The notes under the pieces: generated by a model | Databases searched by the model: none | What the model saw: only the letters and a program-made list of their open reading frames with translations | Told to the model about the DNA's origin: nothing | NCBI RefSeq assembly: GCF_900157365.1 | Contig: NZ_FUEZ01000003.1 | Location: forward strand, 806,001-870,000 | Source of the DNA: Mycobacterium numidiamassiliense | Lineage (GTDB): Bacteria; Actinomycetota; Actinomycetes; Mycobacteriales; Mycobacteriaceae | Length of the DNA stretch: 64,000 nucleotides | Direction: 5' to 3' | Made by a program: the position numbers and the translations under genes | Shown here: piece by piece, positions 9,253 through 18,148 of the stretch | How the letters are laid out: each line of letters opens with the position of its first letter | Numbering within the stretch: the first letter of the stretch is position 1

Positions 9253-11118
9253 CTACTCCACGGTGACGGACTTGGCCAGATTCCGTGGCTTGTCGACGTC
9301 GTAACCGCGCGCCTGCGCCACCGACGCCGCGAATACCTGCAGCGGGATGGTCGACAGCAGAGGCTGCAAAAGCGTTGACACCGAGGGTATTTCGATCAAG
9401 TGATCGGCATAGGGGCGCACTGTGTCGTCGCCCTCCTCAGCAATCACGATGGTCACCGCGCCACGAGTCTGAATCTCACGGATGTTGGACATCAGCTTCG
9501 CGTGCAGTGTAGCCGAGCCCTTGGGTGACGGCATGACGACGATGACCGGCAGACCGTCTTCGATCAATGCGATCGGTCCGTGTTTGAGTTCGCCGGCGGC
9601 GAAGCCCTCGGCGTGCATGTAGGCCAGTTCCTTGAGCTTGAGCGCACCCTCCAGCGCCACGGGATAACCGACATGGCGGCCCAGGAACAGCACGGTCGAG
9701 GATTTGGCGAACCGATTAGCCAGGGCGGCCACGGGTTCGATGTTCGCGAGCACCCGGGCCACCAGGTCCGGCATCGCTTCCAGCTCACGGTATTCGCGCT
9801 CGACCTCGTCCGGGTACTTGGTGCCGCGGGCCTGCGCCAGCGCAAGGCCGACCAGGTAGTTGGCGGTGATCTGGGCCAGGAACGTCTTGGTCGAGGCCAC
9901 GCCGATCTCCGGCCCGGCGCGGGTGTAGAGCACTGCGTCGCACTCGCGCGGGATCTGCGAGCCGTTGGTGTTGCAGATCGCCAAGACCTTGGCCTTTTGC
10001 GCCTTGGCGTGCCGTACCGCTTCCAGGGTGTCCGCGGTTTCACCGGACTGGGAGATCGCCACCACCAGCGTGCTGCGGTCCAAAACCGGGTCCCGGTAGC
10101 GGAATTCGCTGGCGAGCTCCACTTCTACCGGAAGCCGCGTCCAGTGCTCGATCGCATACTTCGCCAGCAGCCCGGAGTGGTATGCGGTGCCGCAGGCGAC
10201 CACGAACACCTTGTCGACCTCGCGCAGCTCCTGGTCGCTCAACCGCTGTTCGTCCAGCACGATCCGGCCGTCGACGAAATGGCCGAGCAGGGTATCGCCG
10301 ACCGCGGCGGGCTGCTCGGCGATCTCTTTGAGCATGAAGTACTCGTAGCCACCCTTCTCGGCGGCGGCCAGGTCCCAATCAATATGGAACTCGCGGTATT
10401 CGACGTCTTCGTTGCCGTCGAAGTCGGTGATGCGGTAGCTGTCGGCGGTGAGCACCACGCATTGATCCTGGCCGAGTTCGACGGCCTCGCGGGTGTGCGG
10501 GATGAACGCGGCCACATCGGAGGCGACGAACATCTCGCCGTCACCGATGCCGACCACCAGCGGGGTCGACCGGCGGGCGGCCACGATGGTGCCGGGGGCA
10601 TCGGCATTGGCGAACACCAGCGTGAAATGGCCCTCGAGCCGGCGCAGCACGGACAGCACGGACGCGGGGAAATCACCGGCCGTCTCGCCGTGGCGGTACG
10701 CCTGTGCGACCAGGTGTACGGCGACCTCGGTGTCGGTGTCGCTGGCAAACTCCACGCCGGCCTGCTCCAGCTCGTGACGCAGGACGACGTAGTTCTCGAT
10801 GATGCCGTTGTGGACGACCGCGATCTTGCCGGCGGCGTCGCGATGCGGGTGGGCGTTGCGGTCGGTGGGGCGCCCGTGGGTGGCCCAGCGGGTGTGGCCG
10901 ACGCCGGTGGTGCCGTCCAGCGAGCCCGGCGGCATCTCGGCGATCGCCCGCTCCAGGTTGTCCAGCCGGCCGGCGCGGCGACATACGGTAAGTCTGCCGC
11001 TCCCATCGACCAGCGCGATGCCCGACGAGTCGTAGCCGCGGTACTCCATCCGGCGCAGCGCGTCCACGACGACGCGGCAGGCAGGGGCCTGCCCGACGTA
11101 GCCGACGATTCCGCACAT
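9253..11118 (-). CDS. glmS: glutamine--fructose-6-phosphate aminotransferase (isomerizing)
   Basis: First committed step of UDP-GlcNAc synthesis: fructose-6-P plus glutamine to glucosamine-6-P. The ATG at 11118 gives a protein beginning MCGIVGYVG, placing the catalytic Cys right after the initiator, as required after Met removal; the frame is open upstream to 11238 but that would bury the Cys. Residues 1-240 form the class II glutaminase; two SIS sugar-isomerase domains follow (CGTAYHSG and SQSGETADT; GRHVGYPVALEGALKLKE). 621 aa is the usual length. glmM, the next pathway enzyme, lies at 16684. No glmS ribozyme was recognised. Confidence 0.96.
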   Translation of the reverse strand: MCGIVGYVGQAPACRVVVDALRRMEYRGYDSSGIALVDGSGRLTVCRRAGRLDNLERAIAEMPPGSLDGTTGVGHTRWATHGRPTDRNAHPHRDAAGKIAVVHNGIIENYVVLRHELEQAGVEFASDTDTEVAVHLVAQAYRHGETAGDFPASVLSVLRRLEGHFTLVFANADAPGTIVAARRSTPLVVGIGDGEMFVASDVAAFIPHTREAVELGQDQCVVLTADSYRITDFDGNEDVEYREFHIDWDLAAAEKGGYEYFMLKEIAEQPAAVGDTLLGHFVDGRIVLDEQRLSDQELREVDKVFVVACGTAYHSGLLAKYAIEHWTRLPVEVELASEFRYRDPVLDRSTLVVAISQSGETADTLEAVRHAKAQKAKVLAICNTNGSQIPRECDAVLYTRAGPEIGVASTKTFLAQITANYLVGLALAQARGTKYPDEVEREYRELEAMPDLVARVLANIEPVAALANRFAKSSTVLFLGRHVGYPVALEGALKLKELAYMHAEGFAAGELKHGPIALIEDGLPVIVVMPSPKGSATLHAKLMSNIREIQTRGAVTIVIAEEGDDTVRPYADHLIEIPSVSTLLQPLLSTIPLQVFAASVAQARGYDVDKPRNLAKSVTVE

Positions 11119-11193
11119 TCTGACCAGAATAATGCAGCCGGACCCGCGGCCTGACGACCCGCGATGCCGGTGGCGTGCTGAAACGGCGCCGAG

Positions 11194-11241
11194 CGTGCGC
11201 TCAGGGCGGGATTTGCCCCAAATTGTCGCCCTGAGCACACG
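11194..11241. repeat. nested palindromic hairpin in the divergent glmS region
   Basis: Arms at 11194-11208 (CGTGCGCTCAGGGCG) and 11227-11241 pair over 15 positions with one mismatch. The loop itself contains a small hairpin, ATTTG at 11211-11215 with CAAAT at 11219-11223. It lies between the divergent starts of glmS and the hydrolase-like gene, so it cannot be a terminator for either. It may be an operator or a dispersed intergenic repeat. Confidence 0.65.
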
Positions 11242-11275
11242 GCCGGGGCCGAAGGGGTTGCGCTAACGTCGACGG

Positions 11276-12115
11276 GTGGCCCGCATCCGCAAACTTGTCG
11301 CCGCCCTCAGCCGCCGTGGACCGCACAAGGTTTTGCGGGGTGACCTGGCCTTTGCCGGGCTGCCGGGGGTGGTCTACACCCCCGAAGCCGGGCTGAATCT
11401 GCCCGGCGTGGCGTTCGGGCACGACTGGCTGTCCGGTTCCGCCCGCTATTCGGGTCTGCTGGAGCATCTGGCGTCGTGGGGCATCGTGGCCGGCGCCCCC
11501 GACACCGAGCGGGGCCTGGCGCCGTCGGTGCTCACCCTGGCCTCCGACCTGGGCACCGCCCTGGACATCGTCGCGGGCGTGCGGCTGGGGCCGGGCAAGA
11601 TCAGCGTGCACCACGCCAAGCTCGGCGTGATCGGGCACGGTTTCGGGGCCTCGGCCGCCGTGTTCGCCGCGGCCGGCATGCCGAGCAGGCTGGCCGCGGC
11701 GGTCTCGATGTTTCCGGCCGTCACCAGTCCCCCGGCCGAGCAGCCGGCCGCGACGCTGAAGGTGCCGGGGTTGATCCTGACCGCGTCCGGCGATCCCAAG
11801 ACGCTGAATTCCAACGCGCTGGCGCTGGCGCGAGCGTGGCAGACGGCCACTCTCCGCATCGTCAGCAAAGCCCAACCGGGCGGCTTGGTGGAGGGCCGGC
11901 GGCTCACGCAGGCGATCGGGCTGCCCGGCCCGCATCGCCGCACCCAGCGATCGGTTCGGGCGCTGGTGACCGGCTACCTGCTCTACACGCTCGGCGGCGA
12001 CAAGACCTATCGGGAGTTCGCCGATCCGGACGTGCATCTGCCCAAGACCGACCGGCCCGACCCCGAGGCCGAACCGATCGCGTTGGAAGACAAGATCGTC
12101 GCGCTGCTGAAGTAG
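11276..12115 (+). CDS. alpha/beta-hydrolase-fold protein without nucleophile serine
   Basis: 279 aa, dienelactone-hydrolase-like fold, corresponding to Rv3438 of M. tuberculosis. The strand-turn-helix 'elbow' reads LGVIGHGFGAS, so the G-x-S-x-G position holds Gly122 instead of Ser; the enzyme is likely non-hydrolytic or uses another residue. An HD pair (FGHDW) occurs near residues 48-51. It starts at GTG 11276, divergent from glmS across 157 bases. No signal peptide. The role is unknown, and conservation next to glmS is its main clue. Confidence 0.8.
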   Translation: MARIRKLVAALSRRGPHKVLRGDLAFAGLPGVVYTPEAGLNLPGVAFGHDWLSGSARYSGLLEHLASWGIVAGAPDTERGLAPSVLTLASDLGTALDIVAGVRLGPGKISVHHAKLGVIGHGFGASAAVFAAAGMPSRLAAAVSMFPAVTSPPAEQPAATLKVPGLILTASGDPKTLNSNALALARAWQTATLRIVSKAQPGGLVEGRRLTQAIGLPGPHRRTQRSVRALVTGYLLYTLGGDKTYREFADPDVHLPKTDRPDPEAEPIALEDKIVALLK

Positions 12116-12118
12116 CGG

Positions 12119-12715
12119 TCAGCGCCGGGTGAACCGGACGACGTCCTGCCAGATATTGCCTTGTGTATCAAGGAATTCGAAGCCAGCGGGCTCAGCGAGA
12201 CGACGCAGCTCCGCGACACTGAGCCGGTCGGGGTCGGGGAAGCGCTCGGCGAATATCAGTAGTCCACCGGGCTTGAGCACGCGGTGCACCGACGCCAGGC
12301 ATGCCGCCTTGTCCGGAACCTCACCGATCACCGCGGAGAGGAAAGCCCGGTCAAAGGTGTTGTCGGCGAAGGGAAGTCCTTCGCTTGCCTCGCCGGAGTG
12401 AAAGCCTACGTTGCGGCATCCGGCGCCTTCAAGCTTGCGCCGGGCCTTGTCGAGCATTTCGGGTTGCAGGTCGAACTGTTCGAGCCGGCCGTCGGGAATC
12501 CGGCGAGCGATCTCGACGCTGAAAAGTCCCGGCCCGGGTCCCAGTTCCAGAACACATTCCGACCCGGTCAGGTCAAGCTGCTCGGCGACGCGCGGAGGAT
12601 TCGACAGCGCGCGGTGGACCGGACTGTCGAGCATGAATGCCAGCTGGTGCGGGAAGTACGGTGTCGTGCGCCGCATTACCTGCTTGGTGAAAGTGTCCAA
12701 AAGTGTGGTGGGCAT
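12119..12715 (-). CDS. class I SAM-dependent methyltransferase
   Basis: 198 aa. SAM-binding motif I LELGPGPGLFSVEIA (residues about 55-69), the acidic motif EQFDLQPEM, and the post-motif FAERFPDPDRLS place it in the UbiE/Methyltransf_11 group. The substrate is unknown. Its start faces a LysR gene across 130 bases, the classic arrangement for a LysR-controlled target, and the shared region holds a 14-bp palindrome. Its end is only three bases from the convergent hydrolase-like gene. Confidence 0.85.
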   Translation of the reverse strand: MPTTLLDTFTKQVMRRTTPYFPHQLAFMLDSPVHRALSNPPRVAEQLDLTGSECVLELGPGPGLFSVEIARRIPDGRLEQFDLQPEMLDKARRKLEGAGCRNVGFHSGEASEGLPFADNTFDRAFLSAVIGEVPDKAACLASVHRVLKPGGLLIFAERFPDPDRLSVAELRRLAEPAGFEFLDTQGNIWQDVVRFTRR

Positions 12716-12729
12716 CGTCGCTCCTTTCG

Positions 12730-12743
12730 CTCGTCATGACGAG
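12730..12743. promoter_or_regulatory. candidate LysR operator palindrome
   Basis: CTCGTCATGACGAG is a perfect 14-bp palindrome 15 bases upstream of the methyltransferase start. It is followed by a related half-site, CGTCATTGATACGAG (12747-12761). Its place between divergent methyltransferase and LysR genes suggests binding by that regulator. Overlap with the 5' region of the methyltransferase favours repression or autoregulation. Confidence 0.5.
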
Positions 12744-12845
12744 GCGCGTCATTGATACGAGCTAAACGTGCGCGACCACTGATGTCTACTGCAAAAACCG
12801 CACATATACTTTGCGCGAGATGCAACTCTGGTGGGGCGGTGTGTG

Positions 12846-13778
12846 GTGAGCGACAACCTCGATCTGAACCTGCTGCGGGTCTTCGACGCGTTGATGGACA
12901 CCGGCAGTGTGTCGGGAGCCGCTGAGCGCCTGCATCTTTCAGTGCCCGCGACCAGCCGGGCCCTCGGCCGGCTGCGCCGCGCGATGGACGACCCGATCAT
13001 GGTGCGGGCCGGGCGCGGACTCGTGCCGACGCCGTTCGCACTGCGATCGGCGGGGCGGGTCAGGGCACTGCTGGAAGGCGCGGCCGAGCTTCTGACGGAC
13101 ACCTCCGAGGGCGAACCGCCCACGTGGCGGCGGTCGTTCACGGTGCGCATCAACGACGGCCTGGCTCCGGTGTTGGCGCCCCGGCTGATCGGTCGCATCG
13201 CGGGCGAAGCCCCTGGCATCCGTCTTCGCTTCGTGCCCGACGACTCGGACCATCCCGACGCGCTGCGCAACGGATCCATCGACCTCGACATCGGCCTGGC
13301 CGAGCCACCCGCCCCCGATGTCAAGGTTGCGGCGTTGTACAGCGAACGGTATGTCGCGGTGGTGTCCGCGCACTCGCGATTGGGGCGCGCCCGCCGGCTG
13401 ACCGTCGAGCAGTTCTGCCGCTATCCGCAGATCGCCCCGGCGCGAGCCCGCGCTCCGAGCTTGATCGACGATGCGCTGGAACGGATGGGGCGCTCGCGTC
13501 GGGTCATCGCCGTCGTCTCCACCCACGCGGTCGCCGCCCTGCTCGCGCTCGAAGACGATGTCATCGCCCTGGTCCCGGGCGTCCTCGCGCGACACCTGGT
13601 CGATCGTCAGGTTCCGGTGCGATGGCACGAGATTCCGCTCGACTTGCCCATGGTGACAGTCGAATTGAGGTGGCACCGACGCCTCGACGGGGATCGCCCG
13701 TCGCGATGGTTGCGGGACCACATCATGGCGGCGGCATCCCTGGGCCAACCGGCGACTCCGTCGGGCGGCGCCCACTAG
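12846..13778 (+). CDS. LysR family transcriptional regulator
   Basis: About 310 aa. An N-terminal winged helix-turn-helix (roughly residues 4-60: NLLRVFDALMDTGSVSGAAE, then SVPATSRALGRLRRAMDD) is followed by a periplasmic-binding-protein-like effector domain. The start is taken at the GTG of GTG-AGC-GAC-AAC (12846); an in-frame GTG at 12831 would add five residues. It probably controls the divergent methyltransferase at 12715. The inducer is unknown. Confidence 0.88.
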   Translation: MSDNLDLNLLRVFDALMDTGSVSGAAERLHLSVPATSRALGRLRRAMDDPIMVRAGRGLVPTPFALRSAGRVRALLEGAAELLTDTSEGEPPTWRRSFTVRINDGLAPVLAPRLIGRIAGEAPGIRLRFVPDDSDHPDALRNGSIDLDIGLAEPPAPDVKVAALYSERYVAVVSAHSRLGRARRLTVEQFCRYPQIAPARARAPSLIDDALERMGRSRRVIAVVSTHAVAALLALEDDVIALVPGVLARHLVDRQVPVRWHEIPLDLPMVTVELRWHRRLDGDRPSRWLRDHIMAAASLGQPATPSGGAH

Positions 13779-13822
13779 CGCCCAGCCGCGGAGCGCATTG
13801 GTCGGCGTGGTATCTGTCGTGG

Positions 13823-14866
13823 ATGAGAATCGGGATCGCTCTGGATTATTCGGGCGGCTTCAAAGAGGGCGTGGACCGCATCGTCGAGCTCGAGAAGGTC
13901 GGCATCGACATCGCGGTGGTGGCCGAGGCGTATTCCTTCGATGCCGTCAGCCAGCTCGGCTATCTGGCAGCCAAGACCAGCACCGTCGAGCTGGCCTCGG
14001 GGGTGTTCCCCATCTATATCCGCACACCGTCGCTGCTGGCGATGACCGCCGCGGGTTTGGACTTCGTGTCCGACGGCCGCTTCCGTCTCGGAATCGGCAC
14101 GTCCGGGCCACAGGTGATGGAGGGATTCCACGGCGTCGCGTTCGACGCCCCGATCGGTCGCACCCGCGAGATCGTGGAGATCTGCCGAAAGGTGTGGCGC
14201 CGGGAGCGGGTGCAATACGACGGCAAGTACTATCAGCTGCCGTTGCCCGCGGAGCGTGGGACAGGGCTGGGCAAGCCGCTGCAACTCATCAATCATCCTG
14301 TGCGCGAGCGTATTCCGATTACGATCGCGGCCCTGGGCCCACAGAACGTCGAGCTCACCGCCGAGATCGCCGAGGGCTGGCAGCCGGTCTTCTTCCATCC
14401 CGAGAAGGCACACACCGTATGGGGTGAGGCGCTGGCCGCCGGTAAGGCCAAGCGGGATCCCGCGCTGGGGCCGCTGGACATCATGGTGCACGCGTCAGTG
14501 GCCATCGGCGACAACGTCGAGGAGCGGCTGGCCTGGGTCAAGCCGCAGCTGGCGCTCTATATCGGCGGCATGGGCGCCAAGGGCCGCAACTTCTATCACA
14601 ACCTGGCGACACGTTACGGCTACGGCGAGGTCGCGGACCGCATCCAGGAGCTGTACCTGTCCGGCCACAAGCGTGAGGCGATCGACTTGGTGCCCGACGA
14701 ATTGGTGCGCGCGATGTCGCTCGTCGGCCCGCGTGGTTTCGTCGCCGAACGCCTGGCCGCCTTCGCCGAGGCCGGGGTGACCACGCTATTGGCAAGCCCT
14801 GCCGCGACCGACACGGGCGAAGCCCTGCGCTTCGTCGAGGAGGTGCTGGCGCTGCGGCCCGCCTGA
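13823..14866 (+). CDS. LLM class F420-dependent oxidoreductase
   Basis: 347 aa luciferase-like TIM barrel. The N-terminus MRIGIALDYSGGF, the segment RFRLGIGTSGPQV and the C-terminal GPRGFVAERLAAFAEAGV match mycobacterial F420-dependent oxidoreductases of the Rv3520c type (from memory). Such enzymes transfer hydride between F420H2 and an organic substrate; here the substrate is unknown. The frame is open far upstream, but the ATG at 13823 begins the conserved barrel and lies just after the LysR stop. It ends five bases before the convergent Pro-rich gene. Confidence 0.85.
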   Translation: MRIGIALDYSGGFKEGVDRIVELEKVGIDIAVVAEAYSFDAVSQLGYLAAKTSTVELASGVFPIYIRTPSLLAMTAAGLDFVSDGRFRLGIGTSGPQVMEGFHGVAFDAPIGRTREIVEICRKVWRRERVQYDGKYYQLPLPAERGTGLGKPLQLINHPVRERIPITIAALGPQNVELTAEIAEGWQPVFFHPEKAHTVWGEALAAGKAKRDPALGPLDIMVHASVAIGDNVEERLAWVKPQLALYIGGMGAKGRNFYHNLATRYGYGEVADRIQELYLSGHKREAIDLVPDELVRAMSLVGPRGFVAERLAAFAEAGVTTLLASPAATDTGEALRFVEEVLALRPA

Positions 14867-14871
14867 GCCCA

Positions 14872-16306
14872 TCACTGCCCTGCTTGCGGAAGCTGTTCTG
14901 CGGCAATCTCACACGGCGTTGACCCGCTGACCGGTGGCGCGGGTTCCCCGGCCGGCGCGGCGGCAGGAGCAGGCACGTCAAGCGCCGCCCCATCCGGCGG
15001 TGGCGGCGTGTCGACGGGCGGCGTCGGGGCATCGACGGGGGGCGGTACGTCGGCAGGCGGGGGGTCGTCGACCGGTCGGGCCTCCTGTGCATCGTCAGCG
15101 CCTTCGTGGACATCTTCAGTGCCATCGTCATCGTGCTCGTCGTCGGGGCGGAAGGGATCGTCGTCAGCTGTGGTGTCATCGAAGGGATCCTTGCCATCCG
15201 AGGAATCGTCGAGCCCCGCCGGATCGCTGCGCCCGTCGGCCGCCGAACCCAGCAGGCCGGTCATCGCGTCGACAATGCGGCCGGCGAGCCCGCCCAGTCC
15301 GCCCAGGCCCGACCCGGCACCCATGTCCCCCAGACCGCCGAGACCTCCCGCGCCGGCGGGGAGGGCCGAGGCGTCACCGAGCGCGGACCCCACGTCCGGA
15401 GTCGGCGCTGCGGGCAGGGCCCGCGCGCGTGGGTGGGGGGGTTGCTTCCTCCGCGGCCCTGTCGCGCGCCGCCCCACACCGGGGCCCGGGAGGGGGGGGC
15501 CGCCGCCCCCCCCGCCCCCTCCGACCCCGCGGGGGTTTTGGGCCCTGGCTGCCCCCCCCCGCCGGCGACGCACCGGGCACCTCCGGCGACGCCGGCAGTG
15601 GTGGCAAGCCAGGTCCAAGATCGCCCGGGGATTCGAAGTGGACGGCAGGCACGGCTGCCATCCTGTCGATGACCATGTCGTAGGACGTCGCGAAATTGGC
15701 CTGCGAAGAACGCATCACCGCCAGCCAGTCGTTGCGAATATCGTTGTCCACGTAGGGCATTACCTGTTGGCCGACGATCTGCTCGGCCGTCGAACCCGGC
15801 GCCGTTCCGCTTGTCGCCTCGGCCGCGGCGGCCAGCCACACCGCCCGCTTCGCCTGGGTTCGGTCGTCGATGGCGATGGTGGTCGCGACCTTCGCGTCGA
15901 GCAGATACCACAGGTTGTCGCGCAGCGACTCGCACCGCTGGGCGGCGGCACGCACCTCGGTGGCCACCATGTTCGCGGCATCACAATGGCGCTGCAGAAA
16001 CCGGTCCGCGGCCTCACCGCCGGGCCCCGTCCAGGCCGCTGCCAGCTGGGTGGCTTGGGCCCGTTGAATGCGCAGGCCCTCGGCGATCGCGTCGCCCGCT
16101 GCCCGCAGCTCTGCACAGTCGCGGTCCAGCGCCAGAAGGTCAAGGCCGTCTTCGCTGCCGAACCACTCGCGGATTTGCGAAGGGCGCGAAGTCAATTCGG
16201 GGTTCGCGTAGCCGAGCGCCTGGCACGCCCGTACGTAGGTCTGCGTGTGCTCGACGGCAACGCTGGCCTCGGCGAGCCGCTGGGTCGCATCCAACCGGTC
16301 GGCCAC
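14872..16306 (-). pseudogene. Rv3439c-like Ala/Pro-rich protein, frameshifted
   Basis: The N-terminal part (16306 down to about 15560) encodes a helical domain of about 245 residues containing AAWTGPGGEAADRFL, a WXG-like ESX-associated feature. The C-terminal part (about 15500 to 14872) is in another frame and is rich in Gly, Asp and Pro (GGLGGLGDMGAGSGLGG, then Pro-rich repeats). Together they match the architecture of M. tuberculosis Rv3439c, and the 1435-base span is one base beyond a whole number of codons. Between them lie a G8 run (15492-15499), C8 (15506-15513) and C9 (15552-15560). The GTG at 16306 follows the upstream gene's stop by two bases. Either a true frameshift or a homopolymer sequencing error. 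Confidence 0.6.
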
Positions 16307-16308
16307 GG

Positions 16309-16638
16309 TCAGGCGATCCGTGCGGCGGCATACAGCTCGGCATCGGCGTAGCGGTCGGCGCCGGCACGAAGAGCGTCGGCGATGTCGACCGAAGCCCGCG
16401 ACCACTGAGTCAACAGCGTTGCCAGCCGCTCCAGCTCGTTGCGTAACGCGTCACCACGCGCGGTGTACGCCCGGCCCGCGTTCGCGCCGCTGAAACTCAG
16501 CCGCGCCAGGTGATCGCCCACCGCGGCGTTGATGAGTTCGGCTGCGGCGCTGAACTGGTCGGCAACCCGGTGTACTGCAGCGACGTCGACCCCGGTAGAG
16601 CCGGAGGTGGTGTGTCGTGCTCGACTTTCGAATCTCAT
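16309..16638 (-). CDS. small helical ESX-associated protein (EspC/DUF2580-like, Rv3440c-like)
   Basis: 109 aa, all helical in appearance: a helix-turn-helix hairpin with VAAVHRVADQFSAAAELINA and a C-terminal helix ASVDIADALRAGADRYADAE, the latter recalling the Y-x-x-x-D/E-type tail of type VII secretion substrates. Corresponds by position to Rv3440c. It is translationally coupled to the downstream Pro-rich gene (two-base gap). Together they could be a secreted pair linked to the nearby ESX-4 system, but that is inference. Confidence 0.7.
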   Translation of the reverse strand: MRFESRARHTTSGSTGVDVAAVHRVADQFSAAAELINAAVGDHLARLSFSGANAGRAYTARGDALRNELERLATLLTQWSRASVDIADALRAGADRYADAELYAAARIA

Positions 16639-16683
16639 GCCTAATCCGACGCCGAACCTGGCGCCGGGGTTCCAGCAAGACGA

Positions 16684-18021
16684 TCAGCGCTGGTCGCTGA
16701 CCACCGCGGCGACTTGATTGGCCACCTGCTGCGCGACGTCTTCTTCGGGCGCCTCCACCATGACGCGAATCATCGGCTCAGTTCCCGAGGGGCGCAACAG
16801 GATTCGGCCGGTATCGCCCAATTCGGCCTCGGCCGCCTCGACGGCGGTCCGCACCGAGGGCGCGGCGGCGGCGGTGGCCTTGTCGGCGACCTCGACATTG
16901 ATCAGCACCTGCGGCATCGGCCGCATGGTCGAGGCGAGCTCGGCCAACGACGATCCGGTTTGCACCATACGTGTCATCAATCGCAGGCCGGTGACAATGC
17001 CGTCGCCGGTGGAGCCCAACGCGGGCAGCACGATGTGGCCGGACTGCTCGCCGCCCAGGCTGTAGTCGCCCGAACGCAGCTCCTCGAGGACGTAGCGGTC
17101 GCCAACTCCGGTGGTGCGCACCGTAACTCCAGCCGAGCGCATCGCCAGGTGCAGCCCGAGGTTGCTCATCACCGTGGTCACCAGCGTGTTGGAATTGAGC
17201 TCACCGGCCTCTTGCATGGCGAGCGCGAGTACGACCATGATCGCGTCGCCGTCGACGAGTTCGCCGGTGGCGTCCAGCGCCAGGCAGCGGTCGGCGTCCC
17301 CGTCGTGGGCCAGGCCGAGGTCGGCGCCGTGGGCGAGCACCGCGGCGCGCAGCGAATCCAGGTGGGTGGACCCGCAGTTGTCGTTGATGTTGAGGCCGTT
17401 GGGTTCGGCGTTGATCTCGATGACCTGCGCACCGGCGGCGCGGTAGGCGCGCGGCGCCGCCGAGAAGGCCGCGCCGTGGGCGCAGTCGACGACGACGGTC
17501 AGGCCGTGCAGCCGTAGCGTGCCGGCCCTGCTCACGTGGTGCAGGTAGCGCTCGGCGGCATCCTCGGCGTTGATCACCCGGCCGATCTCGGCACCCACCG
17601 GGCGCAACCCCGGGCCGGCCGCGACCAGATCCTCGATCTGGTCTTCGGTGCCGTCGTCGAGTTTGTGGCCGCCCGGGCCGAAGATCTTGATGCCGTTATC
17701 GGGCATCGGGTTGTGCGACGCCGAGATCATCACGCCGAAGTCGGCGTCGTAGGCGCGGGTCAGGTAGGCCACCGCCGGGGTGGGCAGCACGCCGACGCGC
17801 AGCGCGTCAACGCCTTCACTGGTCAGCCCGGCGATCACCGCGGCCTGCAGCATTTCGCCGCTGGCACGCGGATCGCGGCCGATCACGGCGACCCGTCGAC
17901 CCGGTTTCCGGGCATCCGCGAGCCTGCGCGCCGCGGCGGAACCAAGCGCCAACGCCAGCTCAGCGGTCAATTCGCGATTGGCGACTCCGCGGACACCATC
18001 GGTGCCGAATAGTCGACCCAT
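16684..18021 (-). CDS. glmM: phosphoglucosamine mutase
   Basis: Converts glucosamine-6-P to glucosamine-1-P, following glmS in UDP-GlcNAc synthesis. 445 aa. The phosphorylated serine is Ser102 in [13 protein letters not shown]; the Mg-binding loop DGDADR and the sugar-phosphate loop [12 protein letters not shown] are intact. The start [12 protein letters not shown] is the family standard. It lies downstream of rpsI across a 127-base gap that holds an imperfect hairpin. Confidence 0.97.
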   Translation of the reverse strand: MGRLFGTDGVRGVANRELTAELALALGSAAARRLADARKPGRRVAVIGRDPRASGEMLQAAVIAGLTSEGVDALRVGVLPTPAVAYLTRAYDADFGVMISASHNPMPDNGIKIFGPGGHKLDDGTEDQIEDLVAAGPGLRPVGAEIGRVINAEDAAERYLHHVSRAGTLRLHGLTVVVDCAHGAAFSAAPRAYRAAGAQVIEINAEPNGLNINDNCGSTHLDSLRAAVLAHGADLGLAHDGDADRCLALDATGELVDGDAIMVVLALAMQEAGELNSNTLVTTVMSNLGLHLAMRSAGVTVRTTGVGDRYVLEELRSGDYSLGGEQSGHIVLPALGSTGDGIVTGLRLMTRMVQTGSSLAELASTMRPMPQVLINVEVADKATAAAAPSVRTAVEAAEAELGDTGRILLRPSGTEPMIRVMVEAPEEDVAQQVANQVAAVVSDQR

Positions 18022-18076
18022 CGAACAAACCTCTCACAGTTGGCGGTTCCGGACATAACCATGCCCGTTCCTTTGT

Positions 18077-18132
18077 GACCGCAACCGCGCACATTTGTGC
18101 GACGACACGCCGAAGAGTGCGCGGTCGCGGCC
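18077..18132. repeat. imperfect 16-bp inverted repeat between rpsI and glmM
   Basis: GACCGCAACCGCGCAC at 18077-18092 pairs with 18117-18132 at 14 of 16 positions. A second short hairpin, GCACA-TT-TGTGC (18089-18100), overlaps the left arm, so two structures compete. It follows the rpsI stop by 17 bases on the minus strand and could act as a terminator or attenuator before glmM. No U-tract is present. Confidence 0.6.
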
Positions 18133-18148
18133 AGAAAGTGATGGTTGA

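Noticed and set aside
9580..11154. Plus-strand open frame of about 520 codons
   Set aside because: Antisense to glmS; no domain or motif, explained by codon bias of the opposite strand.
13124..13822. N-terminal extension of the LLM oxidoreductase frame back into the LysR gene
   Set aside because: The upstream part is out-of-frame LysR sequence; the conserved barrel begins at the ATG 13823.
15374..16405. Single intact protein across the homopolymer region in the N-terminal frame
   Set aside because: The C-terminal 60 residues in that frame are Arg/Pro-rich filler, whereas the expected Gly/Asp/Pro-rich tail continues in another frame down to 14872.
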